From: Limnochorda pilosa
Lineage (GTDB): Bacteria; Bacillota; Limnochordia; Limnochordales; Limnochordaceae
Direction: 5' to 3'
Assembly: GCF_001544015.1 (NCBI RefSeq)
Contig: NZ_AP014924.1
Span: forward strand, 930,001-994,000
DNA length: 64,000 nt
The notes under the pieces are model-generated. The model saw nothing but the letters and a program-made list of their open reading frames with translations, was not told the DNA's origin and did no database searches. Position numbers and translations under genes: made by a program. This document shows, one piece after another, positions 32,076 to 41,794 of the stretch (positions are counted from its first letter, which is position 1; every line of letters begins with the position of its first letter).

Positions 32076-32538
32076 CCGGCTTCCACTGAGCACGTGGCGT
32101 ACCTGGAACGCCGTGGGCGAGGAGCGGAGGCCACCAGTAGGAACGGGCGGCCCGGGCAGCTGCGCCCTTCTTCACCTTCCGAGCCGTTGCTCCTGCCGTT
32201 TCTCGTATCTCCCTGCGCCGCCTACCCCCTTCTTTATGGCGAGTCTCGGCTCACATTCCCAACCTGAAGCGCAACTTGCCGTCAACAGCATTCTATTCCT
32301 CGCAATCTCGGGTAGATTCGCGTCCATCGAAGGGCCCCGCGCAAGATCCGGGTTCAACGACGCCTCGTCGAACCCCAGGGCCGCGAGAGACTCCCGCTCG
32401 ACGACGGCTGCCGCATGTCCTGCTGGTAGGCCGGATGGACGCTGATGCTGGGAATCGAGACGGACGCGCTCAACTACTCGAGGTATGCCCCACGGTGCTG
32501 GGCAAAGCACCGACCCGCATCCACGCGTGCTCCTCCTC
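32076..32538. other. no gene seen
   Basis: About 460 bp after the transposase fossil and before the minus-strand PLP enzyme. Open frames exist on both strands but none has an RBS or recognisable protein character. Confidence 0.5.
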
Positions 32539-33789
32539 CTAGACATCGAGGCCGTAGTGGGACCGCAGGACCCGGTTAATCTCAAACAAGTCGTCCGACA
32601 CCTGCGGCGCGGGTTTAGCACCGCTCCCGTCGGCCCATCTCTTGAACCCGCTTGCGGTGCTGATGCAGACCACGGGGCCATCGAAACGCTCCCCCTGGTC
32701 CAGAGCCAGTCTGCATCCGGCCAGCCCGGCGGCGGCGGAGAGCTCCGCCCAGATGCCGGCCCGGGCGAGACCTTCCCGCGAGGCGACCAGATCCGCATCG
32801 GTCACCCGGATCGCCCACCCGCCGCTCTCCTGGACGGCCAGGAGGGCCCGGTACCCGCTGACAGTGGTGGCGATGGAGACCGCCCGGGTCGGGCGGGCCG
32901 GAACGGCGGCCACGGGCCTTCCCTGGGCTAGGGCCTGGAAGAGCGGTGCCCGGGCAGCTGGCTCGCAGGCGAACATCCGGGGCACCGTCGGGCTGAGACC
33001 AAGGCGTTGAAGCTCGGCAAAGCCCTTCCACACACCGAAGAGCAGCTCCCCGTAGCCGGTGGGCACGAAGACGGCCGCGGGCGGGCGCCGGCCCAGTTGG
33101 AGGAACAGCTCATAGGCGATGCTCTTGTACCCCTCGGGGCCGAAGGGGTGACCGGTATGCCCGCCTTCGGTCAGGTTGCTGACGGGATGGTACCCCAGTT
33201 GCCGGACGATCTGCCGCATCACAGACCAACGGGCCTCCCGCTCCACCTGGAGCACGACGGCCCCGTAGGAGCGAATCCACGCCTGGACCTCCAGCGGCGC
33301 CCCGGCGGAGACCAGAGCGACACAGGGCAGACCGGCCCGCGCAGCGTAGGCGGCGGCGGAACCGGCGTGATTGCCCGACGAGGCGACCACGACCCCGGCG
33401 CTGCCAGAGAGCGCGGCGGCGCTGACCGCGCACCGGTTGAGCCGGTCCTTGTGGCTCCAGGTCGGATTCCGGCTCTCGTCCTTAATGTAGAGCCGGCCGT
33501 CCCAGCCACCCGCCCCACCCTCCAAAGGGATGAGTGCGGTACCGCCCTCGCCTAGGGCGAGGCGCTCGTCCAGCGGAGGCAGCAGCGGGGTCCAGCGGTC
33601 GAGCCCGGGCAGGGCCGGCTGGTCGAACAGACCCGCCGACACCCGGCTGTAATCGTAGTCGACCGTCAGCGGATAGGCGATCTCCGACGTGCTGCTTCGG
33701 GGGCACCCCTCGGTCAGGGGCGGCCACAGCGGATAGCGGTACTGTCCCGTGCCCAGAGAGATCTGCCCAATGGCCAGCGAGCGTATCAC
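32539..33789 (-). CDS. threonine synthase-like fold-type II PLP enzyme
   Basis: 416 residues from GTG 33789. PLP lysine in NPTWSHKDRLN, asparagine loop VVVASSGNHAGSAAAYAARA, phosphate loop FVPTGYGELLFGVWKGF. Related to threonine synthase and diaminopropionate/cysteate-type enzymes; substrate not clear. N-terminal YPLTVDYDYSRV resembles the threonine synthase lead-in. Downstream end of the long minus-strand block but separated from it by 240 bp. Confidence 0.85.
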   Translation of the reverse strand: MIRSLAIGQISLGTGQYRYPLWPPLTEGCPRSSTSEIAYPLTVDYDYSRVSAGLFDQPALPGLDRWTPLLPPLDERLALGEGGTALIPLEGGAGGWDGRLYIKDESRNPTWSHKDRLNRCAVSAAALSGSAGVVVASSGNHAGSAAAYAARAGLPCVALVSAGAPLEVQAWIRSYGAVVLQVEREARWSVMRQIVRQLGYHPVSNLTEGGHTGHPFGPEGYKSIAYELFLQLGRRPPAAVFVPTGYGELLFGVWKGFAELQRLGLSPTVPRMFACEPAARAPLFQALAQGRPVAAVPARPTRAVSIATTVSGYRALLAVQESGGWAIRVTDADLVASREGLARAGIWAELSAAAGLAGCRLALDQGERFDGPVVCISTASGFKRWADGSGAKPAPQVSDDLFEINRVLRSHYGLDV

Positions 33790-34031
33790 GTCTAGTCACC
33801 CCGGTGTTCACGAGCATGTTGCCTGGACTTGTGGGAGGCAGATCGCAGACCCAGAAGGCGCTGCCGGTCAGTCCGAAACCTTCCCTCGCGCTGGGATCGC
33901 TAGCCGCGGCTGCCCGGCGGCCACGGAATCAAGATACCTTTACCGTTGCCGGCGGTCAATGCGGGGTGGGAAGCGTTACCACCAGTAGATTCCGTTCCTG
34001 GGGCGGCCATCCAGCATGAGCACGCTGAGCT

Positions 34032-34748
34032 CTACAGCCCCACGACGCGCCCCCGGTACCTTCGCCGCAGGCGCTCGTTGTGCTCCCGCCCGCCGTCGAG
34101 GTTGTCGCTCATCAGGACGGGCGGCTCGATGCCCATCTGGACCAGCCGGGCGGTCGCCTCGAGGACCACCGAGTGCAGGACCGCCGCGCCGATGACGGTC
34201 GAGACGGGCCCCACCTTCTCCGGCACCCCCGGGACCTCGATCAGGGCGTCGCCCTCGGGCGCGCCCAGGTCCAGGACCAGGTCTGCGATTTCGAAGAGCC
34301 GCTTGCCGCTTCGATGGCGCGATGTCACGGTACGGGAGTACTCCAGGGAGGTGAGGGCGATCACCCGCAGGCCGCGCTCCTGGGCCAGCAAGGCGATCTC
34401 GATGGGCAGCGGATTGCGCCCCGAGGTCGAGAGAACGATGAGCAGGTCGTCGGTCCCCAGGGGTAGGTATCGCTGAAGGAGCAGGGACGCGTACCCTTCC
34501 AGCCTCTCGGCGGCTCCCAAGAGCGGATCCTCGATGATGCTCATAGCGGCCAGCCCGCCTGCTCGCCCCACCACCTCTCGTGCCAGCAGGGCCGAATGGC
34601 CGCTGCCGAAGAGATGGACCACCTGATCGCCGGCGATACACTCGGCCACCCAACGAGCCGCCTGGTCCATCGCCTCCCTACGCTCTGGATCCTGGATGCT
34701 CTCGAGTCGCCCGATCATCTCGTGCAGGTAGGCTGCGGATGGTCTCAC
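34032..34748 (-). CDS. SIS-domain phosphosugar-binding protein (copy 1)
   Basis: 238 residues, GTG 34748. HLFGSGHSALLAREVVGRAG and LLIVLSTSGRNPLPIEIALL are the sugar-phosphate-binding Ser-rich loops of SIS domains; ALTSLEYSRT and RLFEIADLVLDLGAPEGDAL follow. Same UPF0309-like group as the gene at 44824-45582. Probably binds or isomerises an amino-sugar phosphate. Confidence 0.88.
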   Translation of the reverse strand: MRPSAAYLHEMIGRLESIQDPERREAMDQAARWVAECIAGDQVVHLFGSGHSALLAREVVGRAGGLAAMSIIEDPLLGAAERLEGYASLLLQRYLPLGTDDLLIVLSTSGRNPLPIEIALLAQERGLRVIALTSLEYSRTVTSRHRSGKRLFEIADLVLDLGAPEGDALIEVPGVPEKVGPVSTVIGAAVLHSVVLEATARLVQMGIEPPVLMSDNLDGGREHNERLRRRYRGRVVGL

Positions 34749-34827
34749 TGACGCGCGCTCCTCTCCTCTGACGGAGGCCTGGACTGCCGCGGTAAGGCGA
34801 CCTCCAACTCAGGCTCCCTGCGACTCC

Positions 34828-35640
34828 TCAGCGGCAGAGAGGGTGGAAATCCCGGGGCCCGAGACCAAGGACGCCCGCCACTCTTGCCGCGTGCCCCACG
34901 TGCCCCAGGTCGTGGAGCGCGTGGGCATCGCTTCCAATGGAGAAGGTACACCCTTCCTCGCGCAGGATCCGGGCCACCTCAAGCCGGGGGCTGCAGCTCA
35001 TTCCGTGCAACTCGACCGCCACGCCGCGGATCCGCAGGATGGCGGCCAACTCTCGGTAGAAGCTGAGCGGGAAGAACCGCCGCACGATCTCCGCCTCGGC
35101 TCGCCGGCGGCCCGCGAAGTCGAGCGCCCCGGGGTAGCGGGACCACCGGGCAGGGAGGTACCCCTCCACGTGGCCCAGCACGTCTACGAACTCCGCCCGA
35201 GCCGCCTGCAGCACCTGACGCTGGTAACAGGCCCAGTACTCCTCCTCCGGCAGGTCGGCCAGATCAGCCGGAGAGAACCCGCATTCGCCCGGCCGAATCT
35301 CGTGGACGCTGGCGACGACCAGGTCCGCCGCGGCCAGGACCTGGTCCGGGCAGAGCAGCCTCCCACCGGCCACGCCGGTCTCCACCCCCAGCAGGAGGTC
35401 GACCCCTTTCCGGGCGGCGAGGTCCTGGGCCTGGCGAAAGGCGTGGAGGTACTGATCCGGCGGCACTCGAACCGAATTGGGCCGCCCGATCTCGAAGTGG
35501 TCGGTCACCGCGAGGCGTCTCACCCCGATGTCGACCGCGCGGGCGATGATCGCCTCGAAATCGTCCTCGCCGTCCGAGTACCCGGAGTGGACGTGCATGT
35601 CCCGCTGGAGGATCCACTCGGAGGCGCTTCCATCCGACAC
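34828..35640 (-). CDS. PHP-domain metal-dependent phosphoesterase
   Basis: 270 residues from GTG 35640 (GGGGTGG upstream). Metal motifs: DMHVHSGYSDGEDD, VTDHFE, GVETGV, VASVHEI, LGHVEGYL, and GSDAHALHDLGHVG. These match the trinuclear PHP/histidinol-phosphatase-like site. Removes phosphate from a small ester; context suggests a sugar phosphate. Confidence 0.9.
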   Translation of the reverse strand: MSDGSASEWILQRDMHVHSGYSDGEDDFEAIIARAVDIGVRRLAVTDHFEIGRPNSVRVPPDQYLHAFRQAQDLAARKGVDLLLGVETGVAGGRLLCPDQVLAAADLVVASVHEIRPGECGFSPADLADLPEEEYWACYQRQVLQAARAEFVDVLGHVEGYLPARWSRYPGALDFAGRRRAEAEIVRRFFPLSFYRELAAILRIRGVAVELHGMSCSPRLEVARILREEGCTFSIGSDAHALHDLGHVGHAARVAGVLGLGPRDFHPLCR

Positions 35641-35714
35641 CGCTTCGCCACCCCTTCCCAAAGGGCCAGCCCGCCTGGTGGGGAGCTACCGGCTCCGCCC
35701 GAACGCCGATCGGA

Positions 35715-36524
35715 TCAAGAGGCCCCTCCGGGACCGGGCCTCGGGCTCCCGGGCTCGGCGCAGGCCTCCAGCAGGAAGTGGATCATGTTCCCCAGCAGGC
35801 GCCGCACCGAGTCGTCGGCGAAGAGCTCCGGCACCCACAGCGCTTCCCCGACGTAGATCCCCGCCTCAGACAGGACGACCGCGGCGTTGGTCGCTTCCGG
35901 GTGGGAAGCGGTCGCCCGGAAGTCGTCGTACCAGACGCCAAGCACCTGACCACCCGGCAACGTCCGAACCACCACCGCCCGGTTCCGCGGGGTCTCGACG
36001 AACTCGGGAACCTCCTGCCAGACGGGGTGTTCTGCTGTCCGGCGGATGCTCCCATGGAGCGGTCGCAGGTGGTTCCAGCCGACGAACTCCACCCGCAGGA
36101 GCTCCCCCAGCCCGAACCCGTAGGGCTCGTACAGGGCGCCGTCGGGCGTCTTCAAGGAGGAGTGGTAGAAGACGAGCAGCCGCCCCCCGGCCGCGACGAA
36201 GCGCCCTATGGCCCCAAGCTGGGCCTCGCTCATCCTCCGGCTCCCCGGCATGATCAGCAGCTCGGCCGCGAGGAAGCGGGCATCGCCCTGCTCCAGCGCC
36301 TCGTCCGAGAGCTCCACCCACTCCAGCCCCAGGCCGGCCAGAAGCTGCCGCACGTTCTCGACCTGGAGCCCGTACGCATCCCCCAGGAAACCCACAGCCG
36401 CCTCCCACTCCAGGGTCGCGTCGCTCACGTGAAGGGCGACCTGCGCCGCCGGCGCCGGCTGGGCCAGGAGGAGGAGAGCCGCCAGAGCCAGGGAGCAGGT
36501 CACTCCGCACCTTCGGAAGCTCAC
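35715..36524 (-). CDS. secreted glutamine-amidotransferase-like (ThuA/BPL_N-like) protein
   Basis: 269 residues from GTG 36524, which overlaps the upstream EEP stop by 4 bp. Signal peptide (TCSLALAALLLLAQPAPAAQ). The fold pattern DAYGLQVENVRQLLAGLGLE, FLAAELLIMPGSRRMSEAQL, IGRFVAAGGRLLVFYHSS is a class-I-GATase-like sandwich without the Cys nucleophile. Exported domains of this kind often accompany sugar-degradation loci; function unknown. Confidence 0.7.
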   Translation of the reverse strand: MSFRRCGVTCSLALAALLLLAQPAPAAQVALHVSDATLEWEAAVGFLGDAYGLQVENVRQLLAGLGLEWVELSDEALEQGDARFLAAELLIMPGSRRMSEAQLGAIGRFVAAGGRLLVFYHSSLKTPDGALYEPYGFGLGELLRVEFVGWNHLRPLHGSIRRTAEHPVWQEVPEFVETPRNRAVVVRTLPGGQVLGVWYDDFRATASHPEATNAAVVLSEAGIYVGEALWVPELFADDSVRRLLGNMIHFLLEACAEPGSPRPGPGGAS

Positions 36525-37405
36525 AGGTCGTCCCACCCCTCCGGCCGGAGCCTGACCGTGGCCACGACGGGCAGGTGGTCGCTGGCCACAGTGGGAAGGA
36601 CCCGGTAGCCTCCGGCACCTTCCTCCAGGCGGAGGTCGGGCGAGAGGAAGATGTAGTCGATCCGACTGGTCGGTGCGGTGGATGGCAGGGTATAGCCGTC
36701 CTCCAGCAACCGTTCGGGGGTCACCCGGTCCGTGCAGGCGACCATCCGGTAGAGGGTATGGGCGTCGTTCATTACCCGCTGGAAGAGGGTCACCTCGGCC
36801 GTGACCGCCCACGCGTTCAGGTCGCCCGCCAGCACCTTGGGGTTCGGCAGCGCTTGCAGCTCCTCGTGGACCCGCAGCGCCTGATTCCTCCGGATCCGGG
36901 CGTCCTTGTGATCAAGATGGGTGGAGACGAAGCTGAGAACGGCCTCCCCCACGTCGATCCGGGCCACCGCGGCGCTGCGGGGCTCCGACAGGGCGTCAGC
37001 GGGCAGGGCCACCGTCCAGCTCTCCAGGATGGGATAGCGGCTCAGGATCGCGTTGCCGTAGCTTCCGGTCGCCACGGCGAAGGCGGGGGCGAAGGCGTAG
37101 TCGAAGCCGAGTCGCTCCGCGAGGTAGCGGGCCTGGAAGACCATGCCGGATCGAGGGAAACCCCGGTCCACCTCGTTCAGGCCCACCACGTCCGCCCCCG
37201 ACGCTTCGATCACCTGGGCGATCCGGTCGAGGTCGACCAGACCGTCGCAGCCCAACGCGTGCTTGATGTTCCACGTCATCAGGGTGATCGACCGTTGCGC
37301 CAGCACCAGGCCCTCCGTGAAGACCAGGGCCGCGAGGACCAGCATGGCCGCGGCCGCCGCCCTACGGCCTCTCAACCGAGGGCATCTCCCCTCGTCCTGG
37401 ATCAC
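36521..37405 (-). CDS. secreted endonuclease/exonuclease/phosphatase (EEP) family enzyme (copy 1)
   Basis: 294 residues; N-terminal hydrophobic export signal (AAAAAMLVLAALVFTEGLVLA). Catalytic blocks MTWNIKHALG, GLNEVDRG, STHLDHKD, AGDLNAW, SRIDYIFLS, SDHLPVVA give the Mg-binding Asn/Glu and the Asp-His pair. Cleaves phosphodiesters outside the membrane (sphingomyelinase/nuclease/phosphatase clan). Coupled by GTGA overlaps to the alkaline phosphatase and to the next gene. Confidence 0.9.
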   Translation of the reverse strand: MIQDEGRCPRLRGRRAAAAAMLVLAALVFTEGLVLAQRSITLMTWNIKHALGCDGLVDLDRIAQVIEASGADVVGLNEVDRGFPRSGMVFQARYLAERLGFDYAFAPAFAVATGSYGNAILSRYPILESWTVALPADALSEPRSAAVARIDVGEAVLSFVSTHLDHKDARIRRNQALRVHEELQALPNPKVLAGDLNAWAVTAEVTLFQRVMNDAHTLYRMVACTDRVTPERLLEDGYTLPSTAPTSRIDYIFLSPDLRLEEGAGGYRVLPTVASDHLPVVATVRLRPEGWDDL

Positions 37406-38595
37406 GGCTCCGGATCACCTCCCACCTGTGGAAACGGCTCGATGCCCAGGGCGCCCGCGGTCTTCCGGGCCACGTCGGGATGGGTGAGCGTCCCGCGAAA
37501 GGCCTCCGAGCCCGGGCCGTAGGCGTACAGGGGGACGGCGCCGGCCGTGTGGTCGGTGGTCAGCCACTGGACCCGCAGTCCCTCCCCGCCGGCGCCGCCG
37601 CCCACCACACCCAGCCCTCCCGTCTCGTGATCGGCGGTGACGACCACCAGCGTCTCGCCGTCGCCGGCAGCGAAGTCGAGGACCACCCCGACCGCCTCGT
37701 CGAACTCCCGGATCTCCCCCAGGGTCTCCTGCAGGAGGTGCGCGTGGGCGGCCTTGTCGACCTTCGCCCCCTCCACCACGAGGAAGAAGCCGTCAGGATC
37801 GGCTGCAAGCCGATCGAGGGCGAACCGGACCATCTGGACCAGGGTCGGCTCCGTGGGGAGCCGCTCTCCGGCATAGCTCAGGTGGCCGGGCATGAACAGG
37901 CCGAGGATCGGGCTCTCCCCGGGGAGCTCCTCCAGCTCGTCCCTGGTCCGAAGGTAGTGGATGCCCTGATCGACGGCGGCCTCGAGCAGGCTGCCCGGGC
38001 GGGGCGCGCCCGTGAAGGGGTGGGCACCGAAACGATCCCTCCCCCCGCCCAGCACCAGCTCGGGCGGGTCCTCCACGAGCTGGGCTGCGATCTCCTCCTC
38101 GAAGTCGCGCACGGCCACGTGGGCGTAGAACGCGGCAGGCGTCGCGTCGGTCACCCGGGCCGTGGTGACGATGCCTGCCGACCGGCCGTGGTCCCGGCTG
38201 ATCTCGAGAAGGCTCCGGACGGGGGTGCCGTCGGGCAGCACCCCGGTACACCCGTTGTCGGTCCCGAGGCCGCTCGCCAGCGCCGTCGCCGCCGCGGCCG
38301 AGTCGGTCACCGCCCGGTCCGCGGATCCGGTGAGCACGAAGGCGGTCGCCTCCATCCGGTCCACGCTCATCTCGGGCCGGCCGCCGAAGAAGGCGAGGCG
38401 CGCCGCGGTCAGGTGGTTGAGGCCGAGGCCGTCCGCGATCATGAGCACCACGTTGCGGGGCCCGGCCGGAGCACCGGCCGTCGCAGGAGCGGCGACCAGG
38501 CTGATCAGGAGGCAGATCGCCCCCACGATCAGGAGCTTCCCGCCGATCCGCAGCTGCGCAGGGGCCTTGCGGCGAACGGTTGCCGTCACGCTCAT
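37402..38595 (-). CDS. secreted alkaline phosphatase
   Basis: 397 residues, ATG 38595 with GGAGGAG. Export signal 18-41. Metal site D55 (MIADGLG), nucleophile S99 in VTDSAAAATA, later VEGAKVDKAAH, VVTADHETGG and TTDHTAGAVPLYAYGPG. A PhoA-superfamily monoesterase that strips phosphate from extracellular substrates so the sugar can be imported by the ABC system encoded just upstream. Confidence 0.95.
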   Translation of the reverse strand: MSVTATVRRKAPAQLRIGGKLLIVGAICLLISLVAAPATAGAPAGPRNVVLMIADGLGLNHLTAARLAFFGGRPEMSVDRMEATAFVLTGSADRAVTDSAAAATALASGLGTDNGCTGVLPDGTPVRSLLEISRDHGRSAGIVTTARVTDATPAAFYAHVAVRDFEEEIAAQLVEDPPELVLGGGRDRFGAHPFTGAPRPGSLLEAAVDQGIHYLRTRDELEELPGESPILGLFMPGHLSYAGERLPTEPTLVQMVRFALDRLAADPDGFFLVVEGAKVDKAAHAHLLQETLGEIREFDEAVGVVLDFAAGDGETLVVVTADHETGGLGVVGGGAGGEGLRVQWLTTDHTAGAVPLYAYGPGSEAFRGTLTHPDVARKTAGALGIEPFPQVGGDPEP

Positions 38596-38619
38596 CGTCT
38601 CCTCCCCCCCGGGGCCGAG

Positions 38620-39504
38620 TCAGTCCTTCAGACCGCTCAGGGTGATCCCTTCGGTGAAGTACCTCTGGTTGAAGACGAACAGGATGATCACAGGCAGGAT
38701 CGCCAGGGTCGAGGCCGCGAAGACCAGGTTGGGATACTGCTCGTACTGGCCGTTGAACAGGGGTATGGCCAGGGAGAGGGTCCGCAACCGGTCCTCGTTG
38801 ACGATCAGGAGCGGCCAGACGTAGGCGTTCCAGTTGCCGGTGAAGGTGAAGATGGTCAGGGTGGCCAGGGCCGGTTTGAGGAGCGGCAGGATCACCTGGC
38901 CGAAGATGCGGAACTCGCTGCACCCGTCGATCCGGGCGGCGTCCAGGAGATCATCAGGGATGGTCAGGGCGAACTGACGCATCATGAAGATGCCGAAGGC
39001 GGTCGACAGGTTGACCACGATCAGCCCCGCGTAGCTGTTGACCAGTCCCAGCCGAAAGGCCATCACGTAGAGCGGCACGATGGTGACCGGGTACGGGATC
39101 ATCATGGTAGCCAGGATGGCCCAGAAGAAGATCTTCCCGCCCCGAAACCGGTACTTGGCGAAGCCGTAGCCCGCCATGGCCGCCGTGAAGACCGCCACGA
39201 CGGTGGGTATGACCGCGGTGACGATCGTGTTGAGGTAGTACCGGGCAAACATGGGCAGGCGCTCGAAGACGTCGGTATAGTTGGAGAGGATGGGATCCTT
39301 CGGAAGGAAGGTGGGCGGGAACTGGCTCACCTCCTGCAGGGTCTTGAAGGAGCCGAGCAGCATCCAGAGGAAGGGGGCGATCATCAGCACGCCGCCCGCG
39401 ACCAGCATGACATAGAGCGCCACCCTCCACGCCGCCTGCTGCCGCTGGTACGCGACACCCGGATCGCTCACGTCGAGTCGAGCCCTTGCGAGACTCCTAC
39501 CCAC
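38620..39504 (-). CDS. sugar ABC transporter permease, MalG type
   Basis: 294 residues, six helices, EAA loop DAARIDGCSEFRIFGQVILP. GTG 39504 overlaps the MalF-type stop by 8 bp (GTG 39471 is an alternative). CUT1-family permease; no MsmX/MalK-type ATPase gene is present in this block, so a shared ATPase from elsewhere is expected, as in many Gram-positive CUT1 systems. Confidence 0.93.
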   Translation of the reverse strand: MGRSLARARLDVSDPGVAYQRQQAAWRVALYVMLVAGGVLMIAPFLWMLLGSFKTLQEVSQFPPTFLPKDPILSNYTDVFERLPMFARYYLNTIVTAVIPTVVAVFTAAMAGYGFAKYRFRGGKIFFWAILATMMIPYPVTIVPLYVMAFRLGLVNSYAGLIVVNLSTAFGIFMMRQFALTIPDDLLDAARIDGCSEFRIFGQVILPLLKPALATLTIFTFTGNWNAYVWPLLIVNEDRLRTLSLAIPLFNGQYEQYPNLVFAASTLAILPVIILFVFNQRYFTEGITLSGLKD

Positions 39505-40405
39505 CGTAGTGCACCCCCCGGCCGAGGAATCGCCAGTTGATCCAGGTAAGGGCCATGGTCACCAGGAACAGCCCGACCGACATGGCTGCCGCATAGCCCA
39601 TCTGTAGGCTGCTGAACGCCTTCTCGAAGATGTAGAAGACGATGACGCTGGTCGAGTCGACGGGGCCTCCCTGGGTCATGATGTTGATCTCGGCGTAGAC
39701 CCGCAGCGCCCCCATGGTGACGGTGATGACCACGAAGAGGGTCGTCGGGCTCAGCAGGGGGAGCGTGATGTAGCGGAACTGCTGCCAGGGCGTCGCGCCG
39801 TCCATGGAAGCCGCCTCGTAGTATGTCTGGGGAATCCCCTTGAGCGCTGCCAGGTAGATGATCATGTTGGTTCCGACGGCCAGCCAGATCCCCATCACGA
39901 TCACACTGGGCATGGCCGTCGCCGTGGTCTGGAGCCAGTTGGTGGCGCCTACGCCGAAGAGCTGGAGGACACCGTTCAGCAACCCCCGGTAGTCGTAGAT
40001 CCAGAGCCAGATCACCGCGGCCACCGAGATCGGCGTGACGACCGGCATGTAGTAGATCGTCCGGAAGAAGACGACCCCCCGCAGCTTCGAGTTGACCAGC
40101 AGGGCGAGGACCAGGGAGAGGATCACCACGCCCGGGATCGTCCCCGACGCGTAGAGGAACGTGTTCTTCATGGAGGTCCAGAAGAGGGGGTCGTCAAGCA
40201 TCTTCGCGTAGTTGGCGAGCCCCACGAAGGCGTAGCGCGGGGAGATGATCCGGTAGTTGGTGAAGCTGAGGTAGACCCCGATGATCGCCGGGATGAAGGT
40301 GACCATCATGTAGAAGAGGAACCCCGGCCCGATGAAGACGTAAGGGGCGATCCATCGCTGGAAGCGGTACCCGGCCCGGCGCCATCCACCCCGCCCTGCG
40401 GCCAT
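39497..40405 (-). CDS. sugar ABC transporter permease, MalF type
   Basis: 302 residues from ATG 40405 (TAGGAG 7-8 nt upstream). Six helices with the EAA loop YEAASMDGATPWQQFRYITL. Partner of the MalG-type permease. Separated from the binding-protein gene by an intergenic hairpin. Confidence 0.93.
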   Translation of the reverse strand: MAAGRGGWRRAGYRFQRWIAPYVFIGPGFLFYMMVTFIPAIIGVYLSFTNYRIISPRYAFVGLANYAKMLDDPLFWTSMKNTFLYASGTIPGVVILSLVLALLVNSKLRGVVFFRTIYYMPVVTPISVAAVIWLWIYDYRGLLNGVLQLFGVGATNWLQTTATAMPSVIVMGIWLAVGTNMIIYLAALKGIPQTYYEAASMDGATPWQQFRYITLPLLSPTTLFVVITVTMGALRVYAEINIMTQGGPVDSTSVIVFYIFEKAFSSLQMGYAAAMSVGLFLVTMALTWINWRFLGRGVHYGG

Positions 40406-40439
40406 GTCCCCCACTCCTACCCGAAGGTGTGGTATCCTG

Positions 40440-40468
40440 CCGCCCCCGGAGGCAAGCTCCGGGGGCGG
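40440..40468. other. 12-bp perfect hairpin between binding-protein and permease genes
   Basis: CCGCCCCCGGAG (40440-40451), 5-nt loop, CTCCGGGGGCGG (40457-40468); no T-tract. In the minus transcript it follows the binding-protein stop (40487). Such hairpins stabilise the upstream mRNA so that binding protein exceeds permease, as known for malE-malF; inferred here. Confidence 0.7.
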
Positions 40469-40486
40469 ATCAGCCTTCCGAGAGCT

Positions 40487-41734
40487 CTAGTACTCGGCTG
40501 CGACGACTTCGCCGTAGATCCGCTCGGCCTCCCGAGCCAGCCAGCTCAGGGCCTCGGACGGTGCCATCCCTTCGATGGTCACCATCTGGACGGCCTTGCG
40601 GACGGCCGTCTCCATCTCGGCCTGGGCCTCGAAGGGGTACGGGACCGCGTGCTCGAGCGAGTTGAGCGGCTCCCGCAGCAGAGGCTCGGCGTCCAGCAAG
40701 GTGTCGTCGCCGATCAGCGACAGCCGGGCCGGCAGCTCGCCCGTCTCGCTGGTCCAGCGGCGCTGGGCCTCTACCGAAGTGAGGTACGCGATCCACTCGG
40801 TCGCTTCCGGGGTCCCCTCGGCCTGAGCGCTCTGCACGTACGCCCAGCTGGTCAGGACGTTGGTCCGGGGTTGCCCTTCCTTCATGACGGGAATCTGGGC
40901 GATTCCGATGGGCAGATCGGGGTGGGTGGACCGGAAGGAGCCCAGCATGGCCGGGTGGGCCATCACCATGCCCAGTTCCTGGTTCCGGAAGGCGGTCCAC
41001 CGGGAGCCCAGGTTCAGGTCCTCGATGCCGTACTCGGTGACCCAGCCGGCAACCCAGGCGAAGGCCTTCAACGCCTCTTCGTTGTTGAAGAGCGCCTTTC
41101 CGTCCTCGCTCAGGAAGCCGGTTCCCGTCTGGGCCATGTAGGAGAGGATGACCGGGGTGTAGGAGCCGTGGGCCGCACCCATGCGGGTGGTCATGCCTGT
41201 CGCATCCCGCTTGACGATCCTCTGGGCGTACTCGACCAGTTGGTCCCAGGTCGAGGGCGGCCCGGACAGCCCGACCTCTTTGAAGATCTCCGTGTTGTAG
41301 AAGAGGACGATGGTCTGGACGTCGGTCGGCAGGCCGTAGACCACGCCATCCGACTCCAGGTAGGAGATGGTGGCCGGGACGAACTCCTTCAGCGCCTGCT
41401 CGTGGTCGACGACCGACGGGTCCAGCGGTGCCAGGACCCCGTACTCCACGTACCGCGGCACGTCGGTGGCCCGAATCTGGAAGACGTCGGGGCCGGATCC
41501 AGCAGCCAGGGCCGGGAGCAGCTTGGTGTAGTAGTCCTCCAGCGGGATGCTCTGGATCTCGATGGTCACGCCGGGGTGCTCCGCCATGAACTCCTGGGCC
41601 ATCTGCTCCACCATGGCCAGCCGTGCCGGCGAGTGATGCTGCCAGTGGACGATGGTGGTCTGCGCCAGGGCCGTCTGGGCCAACGCCAGGACCAGCACGG
41701 CACTCCACAGCCCGACCGCGATGCGACGAGTCAT
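40487..41734 (-). CDS. extracellular sugar-binding protein, family 1
   Basis: 415 residues, ATG 41734 with AGGAGGT 8 nt upstream. Sec signal ending ALAQ (no lipobox Cys). TTIVHWQHHSPARLAMVEQM, FMAEHPGVTIEIQSIPLEDY, GSGPDVFQI, FYNTEIFKEVGLSGPPSTWD and the late NVLTSWAYVQSAQAEGTPEA are the standard blocks of CUT1 binding proteins. Brings an oligosaccharide or sugar-phosphate derivative to the permeases. Confidence 0.94.
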   Translation of the reverse strand: MTRRIAVGLWSAVLVLALAQTALAQTTIVHWQHHSPARLAMVEQMAQEFMAEHPGVTIEIQSIPLEDYYTKLLPALAAGSGPDVFQIRATDVPRYVEYGVLAPLDPSVVDHEQALKEFVPATISYLESDGVVYGLPTDVQTIVLFYNTEIFKEVGLSGPPSTWDQLVEYAQRIVKRDATGMTTRMGAAHGSYTPVILSYMAQTGTGFLSEDGKALFNNEEALKAFAWVAGWVTEYGIEDLNLGSRWTAFRNQELGMVMAHPAMLGSFRSTHPDLPIGIAQIPVMKEGQPRTNVLTSWAYVQSAQAEGTPEATEWIAYLTSVEAQRRWTSETGELPARLSLIGDDTLLDAEPLLREPLNSLEHAVPYPFEAQAEMETAVRKAVQMVTIEGMAPSEALSWLAREAERIYGEVVAAEY

Positions 41735-41794
41735 TCTCCAAGACCTCCTTTGAAGGCTTGTCCAACCGAGCCGAAGCCAGCCAGCTGCAGATCG

